Shown: piece after piece, positions 15,492-23,593 of the stretch
Position numbering within the stretch: the first letter of the stretch is position 1
Layout of the letters: each line of letters opens with the position of its first letter
Notes under the pieces: model-generated
What the model was told of the DNA's origin: nothing
Database searches by the model: none
Seen by the model: the letters and a program-made list of their open reading frames with translations, nothing else
Position numbers and translations under genes: made by a program
DNA from: Streptomyces sp. NRRL F-4489
Lineage (GTDB): Bacteria; Actinomycetota; Actinomycetes; Streptomycetales; Streptomycetaceae
DNA length: 38,766 nt
Assembly: GCF_001509485.1 (NCBI RefSeq)
Contig: NZ_LLZI01000275.1
Coordinates: 1 to 38,766 of the forward strand
Direction: 5' to 3'

Positions 15492-15938
15492 ATGTCGCCC
15501 CTCTCTGTCTCCACCCCGCGTTCCGTCCGACGTGCCGTGCGCAGCGCGCTGGGTGCCGCCACCGCCGTCCACGCCGCCGCCTTCCTGATCCGGCGGCCCA
15601 CCCCCCGCACCCCCGCACCAGCCCCCGCCGGGCCCTGAACGACAGCACGGTGAGGGCAGGCAACCGACCGCACCCTGACCGCCTTCGCCGAAGCCGGCCG
15701 CGCCGATGTCGTCCGCGACGGCACCGGCGAACGCCTCTTCCGCCACCGCCCCGGCCCCGACCACCGCCACTACCTGATCCGCACCGCGTGCGGCCTCAGC
15801 CTCCCGGTCGACGCGGACCCCGTCGAGACCTGGGCCGAGAAGATCGCCCGGACCTCCGGCTTCGCCCACGTCCGGCACACCGCCGAACTCTCCGGCCGCT
15901 GCCCGGACTGCGACCCGGAGCGGGCGCGGGCGCGTTGA
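15492..15938 (+). pseudogene. Degraded Fur-family (Zur-like) metalloregulator
   Basis: The 447-nt span fits a full Fur-family gene. ATG 15492 follows GAAGGAG and opens a winged-helix-like start (SVRRAVRSALGAATAV) but stops at 15636. The same frame, after a second TGA at 15651, resumes with RTLTAFAEAGRADVVRDGTG, then GPDHRHYL, the metal-site region and SGRCPDCD, ending at 15938. This is an unmistakable Fur/Zur C-terminal half. The missing recognition segment ALNDSTV is readable in another frame at 15632-15652, and about 13 extra nt separate it from RTL. One structural Cys also seems lost (IRTACG where family members have CxxCG). It cannot make an intact regulator as read. Confidence 0.75.
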
Positions 15939-16019
15939 CGGCAGCGGCGCCCGCCGCGGCGGCAAGACGATCACGCGCCGATTACTGATCAGGCCCCTGC
16001 CTTCGGCAGGATGGGCGCC

Positions 16020-16553
16020 ATGACCGAGATCCGCACCCCCCGCCTCCTCCTCCGCCGCTGGCATGACGACGACCTCGCGCCGATGGCGGACATCAACGCG
16101 GACCCTCGGGTCATGCGCTGGATCGATGACGGCTCGGTGTGGGACTGGGACCACACGGCGGAGTCCCTCGAGAGGTGGGAGGAGGAGTGGGACGAGGAGG
16201 GCTTCGGCCTCTTCGCCGTCGAGATGCTGGCCTCGGGCGAACTGGCCGGTTTCACGGGCCTGTCCGTGCCCGGATTCCTGCCGGAGGTGCTGCCCGCCGT
16301 GGCGATCAGCTGGCGGCTCGGCACGCAGTTCTGGGGCCAGGGCTACGCGTCCGAAGCCGCCCAGGCCACCCTGGAGTTCGCGCTCCAGGACCGCGGCCTC
16401 GACCGCGTCATCAGCATCAACCGGGTGGGTGACGACGCCTCCGAGAACGTCATCCGCAAGCTCGGCATGGTGCCGGAACGCGAGACGGCACACCCGGTGT
16501 ACGGCTACCCGCTGCGGGTGCACACCATCGATCTCACCGAATTCCAGGCGTGA
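16020..16553 (+). CDS. GNAT-family N-acetyltransferase
   Basis: 177 aa of the RimJ/RimL-like branch: TEIRTPRLLLRRWHDDDLAPM at the start, AISWRLGTQFWGQGYASEAAQATLEFAL as the acetyl-CoA binding region (about residues 96-123), and a C-terminal RVGDDASENVIRKLGM with the conserved Asn. It transfers acetyl from acetyl-CoA to an amine; substrate unknown. ATG 16020 has CAGGAT 7 nt upstream, giving a leaderless pattern; ATG 16011 is the alternative. The stop codon lies inside the first unit of a 15-bp tandem repeat. Confidence 0.88.
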   Translation: MTEIRTPRLLLRRWHDDDLAPMADINADPRVMRWIDDGSVWDWDHTAESLERWEEEWDEEGFGLFAVEMLASGELAGFTGLSVPGFLPEVLPAVAISWRLGTQFWGQGYASEAAQATLEFALQDRGLDRVISINRVGDDASENVIRKLGMVPERETAHPVYGYPLRVHTIDLTEFQA

Positions 16554-16620
16554 ACCGGCCAGGCGTGAACCGGCCAGGCGTGAACCGGCCGGGCGTGAAC
16601 CGGCCAGGCGTGAACCGGCC
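16546..16620. repeat. Five 15-bp tandem repeats overlapping the acetyltransferase stop codon
   Basis: AGGCGTGAACCGGCC repeats exactly five times (16546-16620); the fourth unit has G for its first A. The first unit contains the gene's last codon and TGA. Because the unit is five codons long, every copy re-creates the stop in the same frame, so the array does not extend the protein. Confidence 0.95.
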
Positions 16621-16693
16621 GGCCCACCGGGACCACCGCGAGGCCGCCGGCGCCTGCCCATAGGCCCGCGGGCGCGGGGTGCCGCGGCGGCCC

Positions 16694-17005
16694 CTACCCT
16701 CGGCCGTCCCGTATCCCCAGTGCGCGGTGCTCGATGTGGTGGACGGCCTCGTCGAGGAGTTGGGCGACGTGGTGGTCGTGGAGGCGGTAGACCATGCGGC
16801 GCCCCGCCCGCTCGCCGGTCACCAGGCCGAGGATGCGCAGCAGGCGGAGCTGGTGGGAGACGGCCGACTGCTCCATGCCGACGGCGGCGGCGAGTGCGGT
16901 GACGGAGCGCGGCTCCTGCCGGAGCGTCGTGAGGATCTGCAGCCGGGAAGGGGCGGCGAGGGCCTGCAGCGTGGCGGCGACGGTGGCGACCGTGGCCGCG
17001 TCCAT
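16694..17005 (-). CDS. ArsR/SmtB-family repressor with CzrA-type zinc site
   Basis: 103 aa winged-helix repressor. Helix-turn-helix MEQSAVSHQLRLLRILGLVTG at about residues 44-64, beta-wing ERAGRRMVYRL. The last helix contains D77, H79, H90 and H93, exactly the D-x-H-x10-H-x2-H spacing of the alpha-5 metal site in CzrA and close to SmtB (last residue E). This predicts sensing of zinc, possibly cobalt or nickel, with release from DNA on metal binding. No Cys alpha-3 site. It follows the [2Fe-2S] gene after 103 nt, so it may be the last operon gene or have its own promoter. Confidence 0.88.
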   Translation of the reverse strand: MDAATVATVAATLQALAAPSRLQILTTLRQEPRSVTALAAAVGMEQSAVSHQLRLLRILGLVTGERAGRRMVYRLHDHHVAQLLDEAVHHIEHRALGIRDGRG

Positions 17006-17108
17006 GAGGGGCGCCGCACGCGCACCCGGTGAGGTCCGTTCCCGTACTTCCGGCGCGGTGTGCGCCGAGCACTCGGGCCACGGGCACCGGGCCCGGCCGG
17101 CCGCGGCC

Positions 17109-17546
17109 TCACCGCCGTGCACGGCGCCGCCCGCCCGCCCGCTTGCGCACCTCGCCCGGCGGGCGGACGAACTGCAGCGCCAGAGCGGGCGGCGGCTCGG
17201 CGATTCCCGGGCCGCCGTCAGCGGCCCAGCGCAGGATGTCGTCGGTGGCGGCATCGCCCATGGCCCAGCCGATCCACGTGGCGCGCCCGCCGCGGCGCCG
17301 CCCCTCGCCGGAGGGCTGGACGACGATGACGTTGGCCTGGTCGCAGGGGCCCAGGCAGTCCGTCGTACGGACCGCGAACCGGCCGCCGGAGCCGGCGGCC
17401 GCCGCGTACAGCCGGTCCAGTTGCCACGCGTGGTCGCTGCCGGGGTGCTTGCGCGGATTGCCGCAGCAGCATCCCCGGCACACCACCAGGGTGACCGGGC
17501 GGGCCCGGGCCGCGCCGATGACCGTACGAGCTGTGCCGGTGCTCAC
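17109..17546 (-). CDS. Thioredoxin-like [2Fe-2S] ferredoxin-domain protein
   Basis: 145 aa. VTLVVCRGCCCGNPRKHPG places Cys at 23, 26, 27 and 28; TTDCLGPCDQANVIVVQPSGEG places Cys at 64 and 68. The paired CxxC... and CLGPC patterns match the thioredoxin-like [2Fe-2S] ferredoxin fold. The last 25 residues are a basic tail. GTG 17546 overlaps the WD40 stop (GTGA), so it is coupled within the Zur-box operon. It could carry electrons or hold a metal for the CobW partner; no direct evidence for either. Confidence 0.8.
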   Translation of the reverse strand: MSTGTARTVIGAARARPVTLVVCRGCCCGNPRKHPGSDHAWQLDRLYAAAAGSGGRFAVRTTDCLGPCDQANVIVVQPSGEGRRRGGRATWIGWAMGDAATDDILRWAADGGPGIAEPPPALALQFVRPPGEVRKRAGGRRRARR

Positions 17547-18574
17547 AGGGCGGTCCTGGAGGGCAGGTGGTGGGCGCGGACGCGGCCGTCGCGGTACGCG
17601 CAGACGAGCAGCTCCGGCCCCGCCCAGGCGAGGGCCGCCACCGCGGCGCCGCCGTCGAGGGTGCGTACGGGGCGGAGCCGGGCCTCCGGCCGCCCCGCGG
17701 TGGCGTGCCACAGGGCGATCGTGCCGTCGTCGCCCCCGGTGGCGAGGTGGCCGTCGGGACCGGGGCGCCAGGCCAGGGCCGTGACGGTCTCGTGGCAGCG
17801 CAGTGAGCGCGGCGCGGTGCCGGCCGGGCCCTTGCCGCGGAAGTCCCACACCGTGACGTCGGGGGCGCCGTCGGCGGCGAGCCAGCAGCCGGTGTCGTCG
17901 AAGGCCAGCCGGGAGACCTTCTCCGGGTAGCCGGACATGGTCAGTTCGCCGGCGTCCCGGGTGCGCCAGATGTGGATGGAGGCGTCCTGGTTGCCGCTGC
18001 AGATCCACCGGCCGGTGGGGGCGACGGCCAGCGCCAGGTGCGATCCGACGTAGGGGTAGGTCCGCACGGGGGCGGCCTGGTGGCGCTCGTGGCAGCGCAC
18101 CGCACCGTAGGCGGCGACCGCCAGCCGCCGCCCGCCCCGCGTCCAGGCCAGGTCCGTCACCGTACTGGCGGCCGGCTCGGTGGCCCACAACTCCTGGCCG
18201 CCGGTGTCCCGTACGAGGGCACGGCGGCCGGACGCGACGGCGAACCGATCGGCATCCGCCCACCGGGCGGCCGAGGACCACCCGCCGCTTTCCCAGAGGG
18301 TGCTGCTGCCGTCCTCCCGCCGCCACAGCGCGTATCCGGTCGGGCCGGTGGCCACCAGATGCCGGGCGTCGGGGGACAGGGCCGCGTGCAGGGCGCCGCC
18401 GGGGAGTTCTACGGTGCCGAGGGCGGCGCCGGTGGCGGTGTCCAGGATGCCGGTGGTGCCCTCGGCCCCGGCGACCGCGACCAGATCGCGTGCGGTGCTG
18501 AGTGCCACCGGGGCGTCGTCGAGGGTGAGGTCCCAGACGGTGCCGAGGCCGGTGCCGGGTGCGGCGATGCTCAT
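17543..18574 (-). CDS. WD40 repeat protein
   Basis: 343 aa, probably one seven-bladed propeller. The clearest blades are [35 protein letters not shown] and [18 protein letters not shown], each ending near a W-D-like pair; earlier blades are degenerate. No signal peptide, so cytoplasmic, and no enzymatic motif: a protein-binding scaffold is the natural reading. Its ATG overlaps the CobW stop (ATGA) and its stop overlaps the [2Fe-2S] start, placing it physically and translationally between a metallochaperone and an iron-sulfur protein. Confidence 0.85.
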   Translation of the reverse strand: MSIAAPGTGLGTVWDLTLDDAPVALSTARDLVAVAGAEGTTGILDTATGAALGTVELPGGALHAALSPDARHLVATGPTGYALWRREDGSSTLWESGGWSSAARWADADRFAVASGRRALVRDTGGQELWATEPAASTVTDLAWTRGGRRLAVAAYGAVRCHERHQAAPVRTYPYVGSHLALAVAPTGRWICSGNQDASIHIWRTRDAGELTMSGYPEKVSRLAFDDTGCWLAADGAPDVTVWDFRGKGPAGTAPRSLRCHETVTALAWRPGPDGHLATGGDDGTIALWHATAGRPEARLRPVRTLDGGAAVAALAWAGPELLVCAYRDGRVRAHHLPSRTAL

Positions 18575-19617
18575 ACGGCGGCTCCGGCGGTGGCCAGGCA
18601 GCCGGCGAAGCCGCGTTCCAGCTCGGCCCGGTCCAGGTTGCGGCCGATGAACACCAGCCGGTTGCCCCGGAGTTCCCCGTCCTTCCAGTCCCGGCCGAAC
18701 TCGCCGACCAGCAGCATGTGCACCCCCTGGAACACGTACTGCCGGGGCGCGCCCGCGAGGGCCAGGATGCCCTTCGAGCGGAAGATGTCGACCCCCTTGG
18801 TACGCAGCAGGGTGCCCAGCCACCGATTGAGCCGGTCCTCGTCGAGCTCGCCGGTCAGCTCGATGCCGACCGAGGTGACGGTGGTGTCGTGCTGGTGCTC
18901 GGTCTCGGTGAGGAAGGACGGGTCGTCGGCGAGCACCCGGTCGAGGTCGAACGCGCCCACGTCCAGCACCTGTTGCAGGTCGACCGCGGCGTGCCGGGCG
19001 GGGATGATCTGCACGCCCGAGTTGATCGCGCGGATCCGCGACACGACCTCCGCGACGGTCGCCTCGTCCGCCAAGTCGGTCTTGTTGAGCACGATCCGGT
19101 CGGCGAAGGCGATCTGCTCGACGGCCTCGTTCTCCACGCCCTCGGGCTTCTTCTCGTCCAGGTGCCGCAGGACGTGGGCGGCGTCGACGAGGGTGACGAT
19201 GGCGTCCAGCCGCAGCTGGGCGGCGATCTCGTCGTCCATGAAGAAGGTCTGGGCGACCGGCGCCGGGTCGGCGAGACCGGTGGTCTCGATCAGGATCTGG
19301 TCGAACTTCTCCCGGCGCCGCATCAACGCGCCCAGGATGCGGATGAGATCACCGCGGACGGTGCAGCAGATGCAGCCGTTGTTCATCTCGAAGATCTCTT
19401 CTTCGGCGTCCAGGACCAGCGCGTCGTCGATACCGACCTCGCCGAACTCGTTCTCGATCACGGCGATCCGCAGCCCGTGCCGCTCGGTGAGGATGCGGTT
19501 GAGCAGGGTGGTCTTGCCCGAGCCGAGGAAGCCGGTCAGCACGGTCACGGGGACGCGATCGTCGTACTCGGCGACGGCGTCCGCGGCCTCCGGCGTCCGA
19601 TCGGTGATGTCGGTCAT
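18571..19617 (-). CDS. COG0523 / CobW-family zinc metallochaperone GTPase
   Basis: 348 aa. Walker A GFLGSGKT at 29-36, [10 protein letters not shown], the family's metal-binding CICC at 82-85 ([13 protein letters not shown]), Walker B-like [10 protein letters not shown] and guanine-specificity NKTD at 178-181. A His-containing EHQHD is near residue 240. The CobW C-terminal domain follows ([17 protein letters not shown] ... [15 protein letters not shown]). Such proteins use GTP to deliver metal, often zinc under starvation and under Zur control, as for YciC/ZagA and ZNG1. The Zur-like box upstream fits that role. Overlaps both neighbours by 4 nt. Confidence 0.92.
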   Translation of the reverse strand: MTDITDRTPEAADAVAEYDDRVPVTVLTGFLGSGKTTLLNRILTERHGLRIAVIENEFGEVGIDDALVLDAEEEIFEMNNGCICCTVRGDLIRILGALMRRREKFDQILIETTGLADPAPVAQTFFMDDEIAAQLRLDAIVTLVDAAHVLRHLDEKKPEGVENEAVEQIAFADRIVLNKTDLADEATVAEVVSRIRAINSGVQIIPARHAAVDLQQVLDVGAFDLDRVLADDPSFLTETEHQHDTTVTSVGIELTGELDEDRLNRWLGTLLRTKGVDIFRSKGILALAGAPRQYVFQGVHMLLVGEFGRDWKDGELRGNRLVFIGRNLDRAELERGFAGCLATAGAAV

Positions 19618-19775
19618 AACGGGTCAGGCTCCTTCGGATGCGGTGGCGAGCAGGCGGCGCAGGTTTGGCGGATCACCACGGTGCTCTCCTCGTCGAGGCC
19701 GAGCAGACGGCGCACGGCCTCCTTCAGCTCGGGGAACTGCGGCGGCCGCGCGGACAGCCGGCCGGGCAACGGCAC
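19614..19775 (-). CDS. Short CxxC protein, first gene of the CobW operon
   Basis: 53 aa. GTG 19775 is preceded at 5 nt by GGAGGA, the best ribosome site in the operon, and TGA overlaps the CobW ATG, so it is certainly placed to be translated. Residues 13-34 form a likely helix-strand ([20 protein letters not shown]), followed by [15 protein letters not shown] recall longer relatives beside actinobacterial CobW genes with a CxxxGCPPxET motif; this one may be a shortened version. It may bind metal at CAAC, or act mainly to couple CobW translation. Confidence 0.65.
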   Translation of the reverse strand: MPLPGRLSARPPQFPELKEAVRRLLGLDEESTVVIRQTCAACSPPHPKEPDPL

Positions 19776-19911
19776 GGGATCTCCTCCACGGACGTCCGAA
19801 GCACCGAGCCGCGTACGCGGCGGAACGCGGCCTGTCTCACGGCGAGTTGGCGCGTTCCCGCCGATCGTGGTGGTCCCTCGTACGCCCACGGCCCGGCAGC
19901 GGTTCCCCCGC

Positions 19912-19940
19912 ACGCTAGATGAAAATGAATTCCATGTCCA
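19912..19940 (-). promoter_or_regulatory. Promoter with embedded Zur-like operator for the CobW operon
   Basis: On the minus strand: -35 TGGACA (19940-19935), a 17-bp spacer, and -10 TAGCGT (19917-19912). The spacer holds TGGAATTCATTTTCA (19934-19920). This agrees with the actinobacterial Zur box as I remember it (about TGAAAATGATTTTCA) in the whole ATTTTCA arm and 5 of 7 positions of the other. A repressor bound there would block RNA polymerase. Transcription would start near 19905, leaving a leader of about 130 nt before GTG 19775. No riboswitch was recognised in the leader. Confidence 0.7.
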
Positions 19941-20003
19941 CGTGGCCCTCGCGCAACGAGGCCCGGAGCGCCGACTCCCCCCCCCGGAGTCCGGACACGA
20001 CAA

Positions 20004-20029
20004 AGGCCCAGGTCTCCCGACCTGGGCCT
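20004..20029 (-). terminator. Terminator after tRNA-Gly
   Basis: Perfect 11-bp stem AGGCCCAGGTC / GACCTGGGCCT with a 4-nt loop, 7 nt after the encoded CCA. On the minus strand it is followed by TTTGTC. Confidence 0.85.
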
Positions 20030-20038
20030 CAACTATGG

Positions 20039-20109
20039 AGCGGGTGACGGGAATCGAACCCGCGCTCTGAGCTTGGGAAGCTCATGTTCTACCATTAAAC
20101 TACACCCGC
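20039..20109 (-). tRNA. tRNA-Gly (anticodon CCC)
   Basis: 71-nt body reading GCGGGTG at the 5' end and CACCCGC at the 3' end of the acceptor stem, discriminator T, with CCA encoded at 20038-20036. The anticodon arm is GAGC-TTCCCAA-GCTC, with CCC at 20077-20075, so it reads GGG. The T loop TTCGATT is canonical. A possible -10 TAGAGT lies at 20167-20162 on the same strand. Confidence 0.96.
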
Positions 20110-20368
20110 GTAACACCGCCTGGCCTGCGGCAATCAGCCTGGAGGCGGAGCGTCGTCGCACACTCTACCCCATCACCGCGTCGCGGTGCATTCGGCATGG
20201 GTGGGGGTGGGGATGGCGGGGTTTTGCCCGGGGTGCCCGGGGGCGGTACGCGGGTGCGCGGGACGGGAGTTGGGGCGTACGGTGGGGCGTCGGAGTGCCG
20301 CCTGCGAGGCCGCCCAGTTCATCCCCTAATGTGGCTTTTGTTGTCCACGCAGTTGGGAGAGGGACTTG

Positions 20369-20527
20369 ATGGAGCGCACCGTCGTACGTTGTGCCGAGGG
20401 GCACGTGTTCAGCACCGCTTCGTTCCCCATGCAGACCACCGACCGGCTCGGCCCCGGGCGGCTGCTGCGCTGCCCGCGCTGTGCCCGGCTGCGGCACGCG
20501 GTACCGGTCGAGCACGCCAAGCGGTAG
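20369..20527 (+). CDS. Zinc-ribbon-like small protein
   Basis: 52 aa. ATG 20369 follows GGGAGAGGG. C8 with H12 (RCAEGHVF) and C35-x2-C38 (LRCPRCARL) form a C-x3-H ... C-x2-C ribbon likely to bind one zinc, in a basic protein that could touch nucleic acid. No signal peptide. I recall proteins of this kind as conserved in Streptomyces, without assigned function. Confidence 0.7.
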   Translation: MERTVVRCAEGHVFSTASFPMQTTDRLGPGRLLRCPRCARLRHAVPVEHAKR

Positions 20528-20665
20528 CAGCGCGCCGAGCGGCAGTGCCGGTCGTGCGCGGCGCCGTCGCGGTGCCGCGGAGTGCGGCGCGGTGGGCCCG
20601 GTCCCTGGTGGGGGCCGGGCCCTCGTCGTGCGGAGGGTGGTGCGCGGGCGCGTATCCTCGTCTGC

Positions 20666-21241
20666 GTGCTTCTCTCAGACAAGGACATCCGGGCCGAGAT
20701 CGACGCAGGCCGGGTGCGCATCGATCCCTACGACGAGTCGATGGTGCAGCCGTCCAGCATCGATGTGCGGCTCGACCGCTATTTCCGGGTGTTCGAGAAT
20801 CACCGCTACCCGCACATCGACCCCGCCGTCGAGCAGCCCGACCTGACCCGTGAGGTCGTGCCGGAGGGCGACGAGGCGTTCATCCTGCACCCCGGCGAGT
20901 TCGTGCTGGCCTCGACGTACGAGGTCATCAGCCTGCCGGACGACCTCGCCTCGCGGCTGGAGGGCAAGTCCAGCCTGGGGCGGCTGGGGCTGCTGACGCA
21001 CTCGACCGCCGGGTTCATCGACCCGGGGTTCAGCGGGCACGTGACGCTGGAGCTGAGCAATGTCGCCACGCTGCCGATCAAGCTGTGGCCGGGCATGAAG
21101 ATCGGGCAGCTGTGCATGTTCCGGCTGACCTCGCCGGCGGAGCACCCGTACGGCAGCGAGCACTACGGCTCGCGGTATCAGGGGCAGCGGGGTCCGACCC
21201 CGTCCCGGTCGTTCAAGAATTTCCACCGTACGCGGATGTGA
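20666..21241 (+). CDS. dcd: dCTP deaminase
   Basis: 191 aa. Converts dCTP to dUTP for dTTP synthesis, as a trimer in the cytoplasm. Family landmarks: [20 protein letters not shown] at the start, [25 protein letters not shown], the active-site stretch [22 protein letters not shown] with catalytic Glu in the following VTLELSN, and the C-terminal [16 protein letters not shown] that closes over the nucleotide. GTG 20666 has TATCCT 7 nt upstream (leaderless). An in-frame extension to 20582 is not needed. Length is normal for the family. Confidence 0.96.
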   Translation: MLLSDKDIRAEIDAGRVRIDPYDESMVQPSSIDVRLDRYFRVFENHRYPHIDPAVEQPDLTREVVPEGDEAFILHPGEFVLASTYEVISLPDDLASRLEGKSSLGRLGLLTHSTAGFIDPGFSGHVTLELSNVATLPIKLWPGMKIGQLCMFRLTSPAEHPYGSEHYGSRYQGQRGPTPSRSFKNFHRTRM

Positions 21242-21327
21242 GCCGCGGTACGCGGGTGTGAGGTGCCTCGCGCTGCGGGGCGGGGCCGGCGCGGGCCCCG
21301 GAGACGAAGAGAAGGTCTGGGAGAGTC

Positions 21328-21822
21328 GTGGGCGAGCGGGAGAACCTGACGTACGAGCGGTTCGGCGGAGCGATCCGGGAACTGGCGCAGACGATCGCGG
21401 ATGACGGGTACGAGCCCGACATCGTGCTGTCGATCGCCCGCGGCGGGGTGTTCGTGGCCGGCGGGCTGGCGTACGCGCTGGACTGCAAGAACATCCACCT
21501 GGTGAACGTGGAGTTCTACACCGGGGTGGGCACCACCCTGGAGATGCCGGTGATGCTGGCGCCGGTGCCCAACGCGATCGACTTCTCCGACAAGAAGGTG
21601 CTGATCGCCGACGACGTCGCCGACACCGGCAAGACGCTGAAGCTGGTGCACGACTTCTGCCAGGGCACGGTCGCCGAGGTGCGCAGCGCGGTGATCTACG
21701 AGAAGTCGCAGTCGCTGGTGAAGTGCGAGTACGTGTGGAAGCGCACGGACGACTGGATCAACTTCCCGTGGAGCGTGGAGCCGCCGGTGGTGCGGCGCGA
21801 GGGGCAGATTCTCGACGCGTGA
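21328..21822 (+). CDS. Phosphoribosyltransferase (purine salvage type)
   Basis: 164 aa type I phosphoribosyltransferase. PRPP-binding loop VLIADDVADTGKTL at 91-104; substrate-side SIARGGVFVAGGLAY at 35-49; C-terminal WINFPWSVEPPVVRRE resembles xanthine/hypoxanthine phosphoribosyltransferases. It would convert a base plus PRPP to a nucleotide. GTG 21328 follows a purine-rich GGGAGAG. Downstream of dcd by 86 nt and terminated at 21845, so the two nucleotide genes may share a transcript. Exact base specificity is not readable. Confidence 0.87.
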   Translation: MGERENLTYERFGGAIRELAQTIADDGYEPDIVLSIARGGVFVAGGLAYALDCKNIHLVNVEFYTGVGTTLEMPVMLAPVPNAIDFSDKKVLIADDVADTGKTLKLVHDFCQGTVAEVRSAVIYEKSQSLVKCEYVWKRTDDWINFPWSVEPPVVRREGQILDA

Positions 21823-21844
21823 GGCGGCCGGTCAGCCGCTTCCC

Positions 21845-21867
21845 GAGCCCGCCTTTTCGGCGGGCTC
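21845..21867 (+). terminator. Terminator after phosphoribosyltransferase
   Basis: Inverted repeat GAGCCCGCC / GGCGGGCTC, separated by TTTTC, 23 nt after the stop codon. Confidence 0.8.
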
Positions 21868-21984
21868 GCTGCGTTCTGGGGCGGTTTGTGTGGCGCGCGT
21901 TCCGGCCAGTTCGGTCGCGGGTGTTCCGCCGGTCCCTACCTCCGAGTAGAAACCGGCGGTAACAGCAGACCGGAGGGAGGCCCC

Positions 21985-23553
21985 ATGGTGCGGGCGAGAC
22001 GCGGGCGAGGGCGGCGGCTGCGGGCCGCCGTCGCGTTATCGGCGGCGGTGCTGACCGCGGCGTTCACGGTGACGGCGGGCGGGGCGAGCGCCGCCGGGGT
22101 GCCCGCCGGACCGTCCGGGCCCGGTGCGCGGGCCGCCCGTCCGGCCGCCAAGCCGCTGGCGCCGGACCTGGAGCGGGTCCGGGCCCGGGAGGCGGCGAAG
22201 CTGTACGGCGGGGACTCGGCCGTCCGGCCGCTCGACGAACGGAAGACGTCCCTGATCTCGCTGGGCGACAGCGAGATCTCCGGCGAGGGCGTGGGCACGT
22301 ACGAGCCGGGGACGGACGGGCCGGACAACTGGTGCCACCGGTCGCCCGACGCGGCCATCCACCGGACCGGGATCGCGGCGGACGTCACGTACAACGCGGC
22401 GTGCTCGGGCGCGTACACCGGCAACATCCGGATCGGCGGCAGCAAGCAGTACGCGGACGAGCTGGTGCAGAGCGACAGCCTGGCGGTGGCGGCCCGCAAC
22501 ACCCGGCTGAAAATGGTCCTTCTGGTGGCCGGGGCCAACGACGACCTCCAGTTCGGGCCGGTGATGACCGACTGCGTCGAGCGGTGGTTCCTGCTCCAGG
22601 GGACGTGCGAGCCGAAGTACCAGCCGGGCTGGCAGGCCCGGGTGGACGGGCTGGTGCCGAAGGTCGAGGCGACCGTGCGGGACCTGCGGACGGTGATGCG
22701 CGACGCCGGGTACGCCGACGGCGACTACCGGCTCGTGGTGATGGCGTACCCGAGCCCGATCGGGCCGGACATGGAGGACAACCCGAACTATCCGGGCAAG
22801 CTGCCGGGCGGGTGCACGGGCTACACCTCGGACGCCGGCTGGGGGCGGAACGCCGCGGTGCCGGCCTTCGAGCGGGGCATGCGCAAGGCGGCGCAGGACA
22901 CCGGCGCCACCTACCTCGACGCCTCCCGGCTCTTCCACGGGCACGAGGTCTGCACGGCGGACACCTGGGCCCGCGGGCTGTACGTGAATCTCTCCAACCC
23001 CTTCCCGCCGGACGCCAATTCGGTCCGCCAGTCCTTCCACCCCAACGCCCGCGGGCACGGCGCGTTCGCGTCCTGCCTGACCCAGCTGTACGCGGACCCG
23101 CGGCTGCGCGAGGCATCCTGCGCCGATCCGGCGGGCACCGGGCAGCCGAAGCTGTACCCGGGCGCCTGGGACGACGCGTACCGGCCGCTGCGGAACGCCG
23201 CGACCGGCACCTGCGTGGACGCCACCGGCGGGCTGTCCCGCAACGGGACGGCGGTCGGCGGCTGGGACTGCCACGGGCAGCGCAACCAGGGCTGGTGGTA
23301 CGACCAGGACAACGGGTCGCTGCACGTGGAGCTGACCCAGGCGCGGTGCCTGGACGTGCCCGGCGCGCGGTACGAGGCCGGCGCCGCGCTGGTGCTGTGG
23401 AACTGCTCGGGCGCGGCCAACCAGCGGTTCGTCCGGGACGGCGGCACGCTGCGGCCGTCGGCGGCGCCGTCGCTGTGCCTGGCGCTGGCCGGGGCGAAGG
23501 AGCCGCTGCGGCTGCAGAAGTGCGACGGGTCGGCGGGGCAGCGGTTCGCCTGA
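21985..23553 (+). CDS. Secreted SGNH/GDSL hydrolase with ricin-type lectin domain
   Basis: 522 aa. Signal peptide about 1-37 (RRLRAAVALSAAVLTAAFTVTAGGASAAG). Hydrolase block I ISLGDSEISGEG with Ser in GDS (94-96), GANDDL as the G/N oxyanion block, and the catalytic His in SFHPNARGHG at about residue 352. From about residue 390 a beta-trefoil lectin domain has three repeats, each near a QxW-like end (NQGWWYD, NQRFVRD, GQRFA). It should bind a polysaccharide and cut an ester or acyl linkage outside the cell. ATG 21985 has GGAGGGAGG upstream. Strong terminator after the gene. Confidence 0.9.
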   Translation: MVRARRGRGRRLRAAVALSAAVLTAAFTVTAGGASAAGVPAGPSGPGARAARPAAKPLAPDLERVRAREAAKLYGGDSAVRPLDERKTSLISLGDSEISGEGVGTYEPGTDGPDNWCHRSPDAAIHRTGIAADVTYNAACSGAYTGNIRIGGSKQYADELVQSDSLAVAARNTRLKMVLLVAGANDDLQFGPVMTDCVERWFLLQGTCEPKYQPGWQARVDGLVPKVEATVRDLRTVMRDAGYADGDYRLVVMAYPSPIGPDMEDNPNYPGKLPGGCTGYTSDAGWGRNAAVPAFERGMRKAAQDTGATYLDASRLFHGHEVCTADTWARGLYVNLSNPFPPDANSVRQSFHPNARGHGAFASCLTQLYADPRLREASCADPAGTGQPKLYPGAWDDAYRPLRNAATGTCVDATGGLSRNGTAVGGWDCHGQRNQGWWYDQDNGSLHVELTQARCLDVPGARYEAGAALVLWNCSGAANQRFVRDGGTLRPSAAPSLCLALAGAKEPLRLQKCDGSAGQRFA

Positions 23554-23593
23554 CGGGCGGGCGGCGGCGGTCCGGCCAGGGCTGACGACGGCC

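Noticed and set aside
16546..16620. CRISPR-like array
   Set aside because: Units of 15 bp are directly adjacent with no spacers.
17006..17108. Third Zur-like or ArsR operator before the ArsR gene
   Set aside because: No TGGAATnnATTTTC match and no clear AT-rich palindrome in the 103-nt gap.
19776..19905. Riboswitch or attenuator in the 130-nt leader of the CobW operon
   Set aside because: No conserved riboswitch core, leader peptide or terminator/antiterminator pair was visible.
18559..20070. Long plus-strand open frame across the CobW operon ending in RVTGIEPAL
   Set aside because: It is antisense to CobW and the last residues are translated from the strand opposite tRNA-Gly, a familiar false ORF in actinobacteria.
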